Source: Prunus persica (taxonomy: Eukaryota > Streptophyta > Magnoliopsida > Rosales > Rosaceae). Taken from it: a stretch of DNA of 64,000 nucleotides. Below the pieces are notes generated by a model. It saw only the letters and a program-made list of their open reading frames with translations. It ran no database searches and was not told where the DNA came from. This document shows, in pieces, positions 10,867 through 21,713 of the stretch. The stretch covers positions 8,448,141-8,512,140 of the forward strand of contig NC_034014.1 in assembly GCF_000346465.2 (NCBI RefSeq). The letters run 5' to 3'. The first letter of the stretch is position 1, and each line of letters starts with the position of its first letter. The position numbers and the translations under genes are program-made.

Positions 10867-13800
10867 TTACAATATTTTCCTTGTCCTGAGATAGGAATAC
10901 ATGAGGACAAATCCCACAACAGCTCCAACAATTATCCCTGCTGTTGTAAGCCAAAATGCAAACTGCACCAAGTTAAGCAATAAGTAATGGTCAAGTTGCA
11001 ATCACCCCAGCGAAAATGGGACGAGAGTCACATTAAGTTAACTTCAAAAACTAATGTACCACATGTTCTTCAAGGTAGGACCTCAAATTCATGCCAAATA
11101 TACCTGCAATTAGAAGGAAATCAAAAGGCTTATCATGGACATCAAACACATTGCACGTTTCTAGGTAGTGAGATGATGTGCAACAGGGTAAGATTATGAA
11201 CACTAATAGATTCCCATACACATTGGAACAGAATTTACAAAAAATAACCAAACTTATTTGTAGATAAGGACACACCTGCAACCAAAGCACCAAGCGCCAC
11301 ACAAAACGTCCCAACCTGGAGTAGTAATTCCACTCTGCTAACCTCAAGCCTCCGAGAACTGATAGATGAAATCAGTTAAAATTGGTATTAGACAAATGAA
11401 AATCACCTGATATGGATCATTGAACATAATTCACAGAAAGGAAATCTTTAATTTTCTGTTTCACGACTATATGACACATTAACTAATACTAATGCAGCTG
11501 CGGGTGGGGTTGTAAGGTGAGGAATGGAGCTGCACCTATGTGTTTCTCTGTTTGCATGTATGTTTACCTCTCCACTTGCACGATGGAGCTGCATGTGAAG
11601 TAGGATGCTATTTTGAAATACATTGTTGGCCTAATTTTCTAAAAGCATAAACATTTGGAGTACAATGGTTGTCTAACAAAACAAAACAATCAATAAAGAT
11701 TTCACATCCAGGAAGAAACTCTATAAACAAACCACAAACAACAACAAAATTCAGACCTAAGATTGACAGCTATAGAATCTTCCATTTCTTTAGCAGAATC
11801 AAGAAGCCTTTCGGCCTGTCCATGACAAGATTCACATCTGCAAATGAAACAAGCACTAAGGTCAACTTCCACACTGAACGTCATAACACAAGTTTCAAAT
11901 CAAGCTCATCTTAGCACTAATAAATCTCATTTTTCCTTTTTTTTCTTTGTGGTGAGAAGGAGCCTAACCTTTGAAGATAATTTTCCAAGAGCATCTCGAT
12001 TTCTTCCTCCTCGTCTGTATATAACATCAAACCAAATATAAATTTAATACTTTTTGACTGTTTATGTAATTTATACATTCCCAAAGTAGATTACAGCAAT
12101 TGCAACAAAAATTTACCCTCAGCGATCTGCTTCTCTAAAGGAACAGCGCATTCAACATCATCGTTTCCCTTCTTGAGTGTACAGTTTCTCCCCATAATAC
12201 ATATACGGCGTATTTCATGGGGATCCTCCAATAGATCAAACAGCATTTGTCTGAGAGCCCCTGCCCGTGAGCCCAATTCAACCTTTCATTAACAAAGGAA
12301 AAGGAATAATATTAATACTGACATTTATCAATGCCAGTAAAACTGGGTTTAGCATTTAAATTAAAATCAACAACTATACCAAGGTTTGCTTGCTAATCCG
12401 AAGCTGCTCCAGTATGTCAGCAGTTAACCGGTTCGGCAAAACCTCAAGTAACTTTTCAACCTGAAGCAAATTGAGGAAAACTAAACATATATCCACTGGA
12501 ACCAGTGGTTTTTATCCCTATTATATTATTTCTTCAACAAATATTTTTTTTCTTTTCCATTTCCACTCTAGAGACAACTGTTATAACACAAACAATTAAA
12601 TGAAGTTTTAAAAAAAAAAAAAAAGAAAACCAGTACAATAACTAGCAAAAGTAACAGAACATGTGATGTTTAGATTGGTCAACCCAAAAGTATTTTGTTG
12701 GCAAGGTGCAGAGAGAAGAAGCAAGGTTTAAGACAGATATTTGCCAAAGGGACTTGAAGAACATAGCAAAAATAAAAAATAAAATACTCACTATGTTTCC
12801 ATACTCACACGAGGTTCTACATCCATTAATCTTTGTTCTAAACGCTGTATTCTTGAGAGTAATGCTGCTTCAACAACCTGAAAGTACCACAAAGATCTTT
12901 TATTCTTTCACGCATTCTGATACTGCATGCAGTCAGATAAGCAAGACAATGAATAGAAATGCAAAGAAAGCTCCCAAGGACTTATACCCATTGCCCTAGG
13001 TATAGAAAGTATAAATAAGTTTTGTAACGCAAATGTCCTTTTTAATATCAGTGACTGCTCTTTTGGTTAATCCAAACATCTTGGTAGAAGAGGCATACGC
13101 ATGATAGATAAGGTCACTTTTACCTCTTGTAAACCCTTTCAGCAGAGGACCATAAACCATAGGTCGCTCTAATTTCTTGAGAGAAGAGATACATGGTACC
13201 ATTATAAAATCTATTTTAAATTTTAGGTTTGAAACTCAACTGTGGACCTTCAGAATTTGGTATTGCTATAAGCACTCACACCTAAGCGAAAAGGAAAATG
13301 CTTTTATTTTTTCTTCTTTACCTTCATTTCAATTGTTGTAACTTGTAATGGAATGTGCATATTATGCAATTCACTGTGTTAGTATGAAATTGTGTTGGCA
13401 TGTCCTAGAACGTAGTATAGATTTGGAAGTGTCATTTCGCTGTAGGGTTGAAGCAAAATTGATGTCTCTGATTTCCAGCTAGGTAATTTCTCTGAAGAAA
13501 AATTGATCTCTGATTTCCTATAGGTAATTTCACACTGCATGCCACAAGCTGTCAGGTTCTATTCAAAATATTTACCATGACTTGACGGATAACTCAATGT
13601 TCCCAAAAGACACATTACTCTGGAAACCTTCTAAAGCCTAGGGTATGTGACAATCCTGATCCCCAACTGGTCCTCACTATCATCTTCCATACTGATCTTA
13701 AGTGGTTTTCTTGCAATCTCAATACAGTTAGAAAAGATGAAGTGAGAGACAGATCTTACAGACACGTATGCATCTAATTGCCTTGCTCGTCAGTATGAAG

Positions 13801-15166
13801 ATATTAAGGGTTATCAGAATGCTAACCTCAAGCTCAAATGGCATAGATGGTCCTCCATTCATATTTTTGGGGTTCAATCGAGGCAGCAATGCTTCTATAA
13901 ATGCTTTCCCTCCTATACTGCACATTCAACCAATTTTCCAATATTATTATGCTTTGATTTGCATAGCAAAAACTGGAAGTCAATGGATGCAAAAATTTGC
14001 TCTGCTCCCAAAGACAAATCTCACCTGTTGTAGTCAAAAATCAGGACACGCTCTTGCATTGCAATTGCGCGTAACGAGCCTAGATTTAACAGAATAGCAC
14101 GCTCACGGACCTAGGAGGTGGATCAAAACAAGCTCGTAACTATGATTTCAACATCAGCCATTTAAAAAAAAAGAAAAAAAAAGAAAAAGAATGACTTTAA
14201 ATGCTATTATCTATGCCATTGACAGCCAAAAAAGAAAAGGAAGAAGATATATTTGTTAAACACTGTATACAGGCGACTGTGTGGGAAGACACACAAAACA
14301 TAACTTACAACAACTAGCATGAAATATTACTGCATGGAAGTTGGCATCATACCAGCAAATTAGGTACCGAATTTGTCAGAAATAATGAAGGATCAATACT
14401 TCGGATATCACGTGGACGAAGACCTGAGGATGAAAATTTACACTCATACCCCAGAAAACAGCAGTAGAATTAAGTCCCTAAAGGCAACACTTTTTAGCAA
14501 TAAACCCAAATCAATGTTGCTGGCAGTTTAAAATCAACGGTCATGCATAAGCGAATTTATTTACAACAACACCACACGTGCAATTTTCAATAATAAATTG
14601 ATTAATTAATTAAATATACTCACCACTTGACTTCAATAGCTGACGTCTGTTGATTTTTCTAGTAGATATCGTCCCATTAGCCTTCACTTCTTCCACCTAC
14701 AAAATAAACAAATAAAAAATAATTGGTTAATGATGTGGATTAGTTCATTAATCACAGTTCACAAGCGCTAATACGAAATCTGCTTGCAACAACGGACATA
14801 GTAGACCGGCTCACGAATCCCAAGCGACAGAGAATCACTTGTCGTAACCCTCAACGAACCACCACTCCTTGTCTCCGTCTTCTTCGTCGTCGTCGTGGCC
14901 TGGTGCTGGCTGTTGACCTGAACGTCGTCGTTTGATCTAGATTCTTCGTCATCGGATAGGGTTTCAGGCTCGCTGAACCGGTCCTCCTCGGTCGCCGATC
15001 TGAAGCACTTAGGTCTCGGCGAGAGCGAGACGGAGAGCTTGAGCGAAATCGGAGAGAAGGCAGAGAGCTCGGTCTTTGATCTGAGTTGGGAGCAGAAGAG
15101 CTGAGAGGAGTGGGATGAAGAGTGGAGCGGGAGGTGGAGGACGAGCGGCCATGGATTCAGAGCCAT
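10867..15166 (-). CDS. MRS2-11: Magnesium transporter MRS2-11/MGT10-like, chloroplastic
   Basis: Thirteen exons on the minus strand join in phase to 451 aa: 15166-14798, 14696-14624, 14423-14353, 14110-14025, 13917-13827, 12877-12809, 12460-12380, 12282-12117, 12014-11969, 11837-11757, 11358-11276, 11103-11060, 10962-10867. The C-terminus has the CorA/MRS2 hallmark GMN (409-411) at the end of a first membrane helix (about 388-408), an acidic loop, then a second helix ending in RTRKIL. The soluble region holds NRRQLLKSSGLRPRDIRS and a long helical segment. A serine-rich, basic N-terminus (about 1-60) looks like a plastid transit peptide. Arabidopsis MRS2-11, in the chloroplast envelope, is about 459 aa and very similar. 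Intron 1 uses a weak donor (TAT|GTCCGT); the other borders are ordinary GT-AG. Confidence 0.96.
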
Positions 15167-15827
15167 TGCAGAGTGCTGTGAGCTCTGTTTGCGACCATGT
15201 AGATGGGGTAGTTGGGCGGGGTTTGGGTCTCCGTAACGAACAAATGGATTATTGCGGATATTTTATTTTTAAAATATCCTCATTTATTAATTTTCTCCTT
15301 TTTATATATTTTATTACAGTTGGTGTTCGGTTTTCTGGTTACTAACAAGATTTTACTCTCTCCTATAAAATTGGGGTCATTTTCTTTTTGGTAAAGATTG
15401 GGGTCATATTTCTCCTAAACATTTAACTATTTTAGCACTCTTTCATTGGAGTGAATTTTTACTCTAAACAGGCGTTTGATTCGGGACAAAATGGATTTTT
15501 GGGTGGTAAGTATATGGGTCTATCTCTGAAAATTGGTATCATAACATTGGAGGGATACCGAGAGTAATGTAATTATTCTTAATCATTTAGAGCTAGTATC
15601 ATAATATCTCATAAGACAACCATTTTGAGATAGTATCATAATATTTCACAGGATTACGAGCACAAAGTAACTATTTTTAAACATTTTAAGTAACAAGCTT
15701 TTTGTCCCAACTAGTTAGTTAAGTCAACTAGGATGATAAAAATGTAACTCTTTGGCATTTTCTTTTTTCTTTCTATTTTTTCATTTTTTGTGTGGATAAA
15801 ATCTTCTAGTTTTTCTTTTATTACACT
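15167..15827. other. Upstream region of the magnesium transporter gene
   Basis: Probable 5' UTR and promoter of the minus-strand MRS2 gene, followed by AT-rich spacer. No clear TATA box at a convincing distance and no other gene seen. Confidence 0.45.
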
Positions 15828-16305
15828 ACCCGTTTGGTTTATGAGAAAGGAAGCTTGGGAATGAGAAGTCAATTACTTTACCATGTTTGGTAAGTTTAGG
15901 CATGAGAAATAGTTGTCTAGCACATGGAAAAATTAGAGGGAAAGTGAAGCCCTCCTTCCAACTTTGGTTTTGTTTTCCCTTCTCATGGAAAAGTTTGAGA
16001 AAATGAGTCAACATTAAATACACATTTTTCATGACAATTTTGTTCCCATTAATAATTTAGAATTGCAATATATTATTAAATGCATTCTATTTTTATTTAA
16101 TTTAATATGGGTATAATTGAAAAATTATACAAACTTTATTTTTCATTCATACTCAAAACAAACATGGGAAAGGAAATAAAGTAATATCTCTCAGTTACTT
16201 TCCCAACATTACCAAATGTGGGAAATGAATATTTTATTTTCCATCTCTTAAAAAATAACATAAAAAGTAATTTTCTATCGAATCCGTTCCTTGAACCAAA
16301 TGAAA
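15828..16305. mobile_element. Candidate MITE with imperfect terminal inverted repeats
   Basis: The left end CCCGTTTGGTTTATGAGAAA is roughly mirrored by the right end (complement of GTTTCATTTGGTTCAAGGAA). Subterminal parts are also inverted, with ATGTTTGGTAAG on the left against TACCAAATGTGGG on the right. A CTA triplet flanks both ends and could be the target duplication. About 480 bp, no open frame. Superfamily uncertain (hAT or PIF). Confidence 0.5.
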
Positions 16306-16361
16306 CCTATGGGTTGCAAAAATCTAGCAACAGCTTGGCAATGAAAGGAACAATTATTAAA

Positions 16362-16495
16362 GAGTAATGCTATTTAGACACACAATATTGACCACCTTAG
16401 CTGACCACCTTATGTGGTAGCTGATGTGTCTTGCCATGTCAATTAATGAATGTTGCCATGTGTACTCTATTTTTTCTTTTTCTTTTTTCAATAAT
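16362..16495 (+). repeat. Left terminal inverted repeat of the Pack-MULE
   Basis: About 134 bp matching the complement of 19476-19609 with only a handful of substitutions. A second inverted block follows at about 16545-16668, matching the complement of about 19105-19225. Confidence 0.93.
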
Positions 16496-16918
16496 CCATC
16501 CCCATCCTCCACTGTTGTTGGTGAGAGTTAAGAGTTTTCTAAAAAAGAATGAAATTTGCAGTCCTGGGCGATTGGGTGGGTTGAAGAATGGAGAGGTTCA
16601 CTTGTCTATTCTTCTCCAAAAGCCTATCTGACAGAGAGGTTGAAGATTGAGGTACATACCCAATTTTTAGAATAATTTTGTTGTAAAAATTGTTGTACAG
16701 GTTCTTAGTTTTTGTTTCTTGAATCTACAATTGTTGTAAAAATTGATTAGTGTAATTAGTTGGGTCTTGCTAGCATGTAGTTCGTGGGTACTGGGTGGCT
16801 ATAATGTCACTGAATGCGATAATATTTGAATTATAAAGATCATAACACTTGTGATTGAATGCAAATTGTGATAGTTTATATGTGGTCTTTTCTTTTTATT
16901 GGTGCTGGATTGTTGCAG

Positions 16919-17430
16919 GAACTTTTTGAGGGACATTACTTCTGTCAGGCACAAAGGGAGGACTTCTTTCAGCAAGCAAAGCCTTACAAAGATCATCCAA
17001 CAATTCTTAGGTGAAAGCATTGGGCAATAGCTTTTCAATTTTGGTTTGATCTTCCTAGCTGTCCTCTCCCTGGATTCTGCATCGTGCTAGTAACATACCA
17101 AGAGAACCTTTAGAAAGAAAAATGGAGGAAAAAAAAATTAGGTTCTTAATTGACTTGGGAACACTTTTTTGACAGTAATACTTATGTATTTTATTGCTTG
17201 CTCTGTAGGATGCAAAAACTTGCAAAAGAGTTGGGTGTGGTAATACCAATTAGATTCTTTGAAGAGGCAAATAATGCCCATTACAACTCAGTTAGTTTCT
17301 TTCAAGTTGCATAATGTTCCTCTTATTTGATCTCATCTTTTAATTATGATAAAAGCCACTATTTTTCTGCTGCAGGCTACCAGGAAAAGTTCTACTTCAA
17401 TACAGGTGACATTGGATTCTGTAGCAGTAT
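16919..17430 (+). pseudogene. Captured N-carbamoylputrescine amidase (CPA/NLP1) gene fragment
   Basis: Two clean exons with intron borders can be read: 16919-17010 (ELFEGHYFCQAQREDFF...) and 17209-17290 (MQKLAKELGVVIP..., FFEEANNAHYNS). A third piece starts at 17377 (GYQEKFYFNTGD) and breaks down after a short duplicated stretch. These match the nitrilase-fold amidase that makes putrescine from N-carbamoylputrescine. The glutamate in QELFEG is the family's catalytic Glu region. The exon between the second and third pieces and everything downstream, including the catalytic-cysteine region, is missing. Introns are retained, so the copy came from genomic DNA, as in Pack-MULEs. It cannot encode an active enzyme. 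Confidence 0.85.
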
Positions 17431-18277
17431 ACTTACACACAAGGGGTCACTCAGGTGACACTGGATTCTGAAGTAGTATATTTACATTCTGTAATCTGAA
17501 CGTTGCATAGCTTGGTCTATAATGACAAGGAAATTGAGTGATTTTACAAGTCCAAATTCTGCAACCCCAAGTTTTGTTTTATTAATTTTTTTTCCCTACA
17601 ATTGCAGATAGGTTTCTTTGTCTTGATTGTAAATGCTCACTGATGAATAAGTGGCTATACTCATTATTTTTGTAAGGAAATTCATATATGTTTTGGTTCT
17701 TTGGATCAGTATTGGCGTTTCTTTGAATGTGGTTCTTTCTGACTGGATGATAACCATCCTACTCTTAGGCAACAATGCAGGGAGGCCCAAGTAACTCTTA
17801 ATAGAAATGCTGGAAGTAATTAGACAACACTGATATTGGAAGAATAACTATAGAAATTAATAATGATATTTCCAATCCACGAATGGACATGATTAACAGT
17901 ACCATGTAGATTAAATTGCTACAATAGTGATATATATGAATGAAAAGGAAAAAGAAAAAAAAACTAATTTTGTGGTTGAGTACAAAATCAACTCCATTAC
18001 TTCTGGACACCAAAATGGGACTTGAGCACTTCCTTATTTCATGTGTTCGTGAGGTGGTAGATAAACAACAGGAGGGTGTTGTGTGCTTTCTATCATATAC
18101 TCTCCATTCAAGTGATGTGGACGATCTGCTTGAGCAAACTCCATAAACAAATCCAGTAGCCAAATAATTTCAAATACATCACTAAATTAAAAATCAAACA
18201 ATTAAATACAAAAGTAATAGAACAACATCAAATGAATCTTTTCACAACTCACATTTTGAATGGAAAATGTACGGGTA
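17431..18277. other. Pack-MULE interior of unassigned origin
   Basis: Contains the second copy of a 35-bp direct duplication (about 17404-17438 and 17453-17487, CAGGTGACAYTGGATTCTG). A minus-strand frame near 18034-18145 (MEFAQADRPHHLNG...) is unrecognised. The remainder looks like intronic AT-rich sequence. Confidence 0.5.
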
Positions 18278-18655
18278 TTAATCATCATCCATACCACCAT
18301 GACTATCTTGTGCATTTTGAGCCTTGCAATTGCATTTTACGCTTGGATATGGCTTTAAGACATTGCTTGCAGTACTTTGCGGGATCCCTGATCGAGAACA
18401 TGATAAAGTCACATATTTCAACTCCCCACAATCTCCTTTCTTTGATGATCTCTTCTTCATTTGGAAACCTACTCGATTTGCATATTTTTTATAAAAATCA
18501 AGCACCTCATCAGCTGTGTTAAAAATCATATTTACCTTAGGTTCTTGTGTTGTTTCTTCCGGGCTCATTGTATTTTCCAGTCCAGTCTCACCAATCTCAA
18601 CCTCATCATTTTCTTCACTCATCTCCAAATTTGAATGGCTTCTTGAAGATTCCAA
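18278..18655 (-). pseudogene. FAR1-type DNA-binding domain fragment
   Basis: A 125-codon minus-strand frame has an acidic start (MSEENDEVEIGE), then the N-terminal FAR1 domain: MIFNTADEVLDFYKKYANRV, FQMKKRSSKKGDCGELKYVT, LSCSRSG and KCNCKAQ. These hold the first cysteines of the FAR1/WRKY-GCM1 zinc fold; the downstream His-containing part is missing and the frame ends soon after. FAR1/FHY3 proteins descend from MULE transposases, so this may be a vestige of the element's own transposase or a captured FRS-gene exon. It sits opposite in orientation to the amidase fragment. Confidence 0.8.
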
Positions 18656-19104
18656 ATATTAATATAAACTTCCTGTAATACATATGCATCTGTTACTCAA
18701 AATTTGCAGTAGTATCTAAACTCAGTGACTCAAAATTTCATCAGATCGTAGAGTCTTCTTTATGGTATCTAAATAATAACCAGAAAATAAAATACATACT
18801 AAGAATAACAAAACCTCATTCATTCACAAAGTATAAATACTTGTTCATTCAATGCATGTTTCTTCAACAGGAAAAAGGAAAATAAAGAAGACAAGCAAAC
18901 ATGAATTTTACTATAGATGACAATTTTTAAGACAAAAATCTTGAGGTAGCTAAAATACCTTGTTCGTAAGGTACCTGTAAATTCCTTGTCCTTTTGGCGT
19001 CTATAAGGCTGATTGTTCAAAGCATTATAGGCATCTGTTATTAATAACAGCAGGGCGCACAAAGTTAAGAACTTGTACAACAATTTTTACAACAAAATTA
19101 CACT

Positions 19105-19609
19105 AAACATTGGGTATGTACCTCAATCTTCAACCTCTCTGTCAGACAGGCTTTTGGAGAAAAATAGACCAGTGAACCTCTCCATTCTTCAACCCACCCA
19201 ATTGCCTAGGACTGCAAATTTCATTCTTATTGAGAAAAGCAGAGTAGAGAATGAGAAGCAGTATGAGAGAAGCAGAGTAGAGAATACGGTAATTGAGGGG
19301 GCTCCAACTCGCAGCCACGTTCTAGTGATACTCTTATCAGAGTGCAACAACAATGGAGGAACGGAGTGCTATGGAGACACGAGGAAGAATTGAGAACGAC
19401 GTGAGGCCACTTGCCAGGGACGTTAGGGTTTTTTAATTTGATTTTTAATTTTTAATGTTTTTGTTTTTTTTAAGAATTATTGAAAAAAGAAAAAGAAAAA
19501 ATAGAATACACATGACAACATTCATTAATTGATATGGCAAGACACATCAACTGTCACATAAGGTGGTCAGCTAAGGTGGTCAATATTGTGTGTCTAAATA
19601 GCATTACTC
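19105..19609 (-). repeat. Right terminal inverted repeat region of the Pack-MULE
   Basis: 19476-19609 mirrors the left end, and 19105-19225 mirrors a second left block. About 250 bp between them (19226-19475), with an AGCAGAGTAGAGAAT duplication, has only a short counterpart on the left, so the two arms are unequal. Confidence 0.85.
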
Positions 19610-19835
19610 ATTATTAAATCCAAAAGAAAGTATTTTGAAGTGTTTTACGGTACCATTAAAGTTGTTTTGGTCAATAGTGGAATGGATTACTGGAAAAAGA
19701 AAAAAAATAGAACAAAAGTAAAATTATCTATTTGACCCGGAGAGAGAAGATAAAAACGGAACTGAACAGAAAATTTGAAAACAGAGGGAAACCTAAGCAG
19801 ACAAACAGAACGACGCTCGTTTTAAGCTGGTGGTA

Positions 19836-21659
19836 ATGGCGGTGGACGCAAAATCAGTACCTCTAGAAGACCAAGAAGAACAAGAACGACAAGTGCAGCG
19901 CCATGATGCACCTGCACATAACCCTTCTGCTCCGCCCGATGAGGTAGCCATCAACGGCTCTCGTTTCAATTTAATTTTTTTCTTTTATCTCAATTCAATT
20001 ATTCCGTTCAGCTTCCACTAAACCCTTATTAGTTTTGGAGCATTTGGGGTTCTGGGATTTGATTATTCTTCTTGAAATTTACGAGAAAGCTTAGAATTTT
20101 AATTCTTCTTCAACTTGGGTTTCTTTGACTAAAAACATCGACTAGGAGGACACCTATGATGTGGGTATTATATGTTTTTCCAATTTATTCACTTTTAAAA
20201 TGTCCATGCAACTTAATTATATATTGGTTAGGATATGAAAAATGATTAACTCAACTGAATACTACTAACCCATTACATTTCAAATGCCTTTTGATATTAA
20301 AAAAATTGTGCTTACACATCCTGGTCCTTGAGCATTTAATTGTTCTAGTCCTATTATTATTATTATTTATGTAATACTCAATGACGCCGTTTGTCATTCT
20401 ATCCATAAATCCTTCTTTCAGTAAGGTAAAGTGGGTTTTTGTCTTTGGCCATGGCACAAAGTTACATTTTCAGTTAGCCTAGTATATTTCATCATATTTT
20501 GACTAAGCACGCAAATTTGTGTTGATGACAAGCACATGCTGCACACACACAAATACATGTATATATGCGTGCATACATAGACATAAGTTATGGAAACTTG
20601 TATAAGAGCAAGATTTCATGCATACTGACATAATTCTAATGTTTGAAATGTGTTTCTGTGCATACATTCCAGTTCTTTGACATCTCAACAACAGTAGATC
20701 CTAGTTATGTGATCTCTCTGATACGGAAGCTTCTACCGGCTAATGCAAGTAATAATCACAACTCGCATGGTGATGTTTTTTATGCCCATGTGCAAGAATT
20801 AGAGACTGATCATACAGATAAGACTGCTCCCACTCTGTCTGGAGATAGACTTCTGCACGTATCAAATGATGGATCTGAGAGCATGGAAATTGCTGATGAT
20901 TTTCATAAAAGTGCTCCTGAGGAAAGACAAAACAATGGTTCATATGATGGAGCTGAACAGTGTGGCCATAGTGTCCCAGTGGGAGAAGAGGCTTGGGAAG
21001 AATATGGTTGCATTTTATGGGATCTTGCTGCAAGTAAAACTCATGCAGAACTCATGGTGCGTGGGATTTTTTTTTCATTGTTGTTGATTTCTCTTGATTG
21101 CTTCTTGTTTAATTTGATTTGTTTGGAATTTGATGCGTCATTCTCAGTTTCATAATGTTGAGCCCAATTAATTGGAAGACAAGCTCATTTGATGCAAAAA
21201 CCAGAAACTGTAGCCTTAGTCATTATTTATTTATTTTATTCGCAATATTGATTCTTAATGTGACATGATGATTATGACATTTAACAATGATAAAGACAAT
21301 TGCTACTTTATCATTTCAACTTCATGCAGTGTCAACTCTAGAACTATTTATTGTAAAGAATATCATATGCAATGGCCATACTTTAGTGGTTTTACAAAAA
21401 AAATATGTGCTGGATTTGTAGTTTTGATTTGTTCTAGGCTTCTAGCTTCACATGTAGCTATCTGGTTATTGTTTCCCTAGTCTAAACTTGTACTTTTTTC
21501 ATATTTTATTTACTGGGGTAGACTTTAAAATTATCTGTGCAGGTGCAAAACCTTATACTTGAAGTGCTTTTAGCGAACCTTGTGGTTTCACAATCTTTGC
21601 GTGCTATGGTTAGACAAATTCCTCCTCTTCTATGACATCCTTTTCATGATTTGAGTTGA

Positions 21660-21713
<54 letters not shown>

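Larger units (their letters stand above)
16362..19609. mobile_element. Pack-MULE (Mutator-like element with captured gene fragments)
   Basis: The 3248-bp element has long terminal inverted repeats starting GAGTAATGCTATTTAGACAC and a perfect 9-bp target duplication ATTATTAAA (16353-16361 and 19610-19618), the standard Mutator signature. No Mutator catalytic transposase is present. Instead it holds exons and introns resembling an N-carbamoylputrescine amidase gene (+) and a FAR1-type DNA-binding domain (-). It lies between the MRS2 and SAAL1 genes, ending 226 bp upstream of the SAAL1 start codon. Confidence 0.93.

Noticed and set aside
12996..13202. 68-codon minus-strand frame in intron 5 of the magnesium transporter gene
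   Set aside because: Exons 5 and 6 join in phase to the conserved protein without it; no family resemblance seen.
19830..19835. Upstream GTG as SAAL1 start
   Set aside because: An ATG two codons downstream at 19836 is in frame; nuclear plant genes rarely start at GTG.
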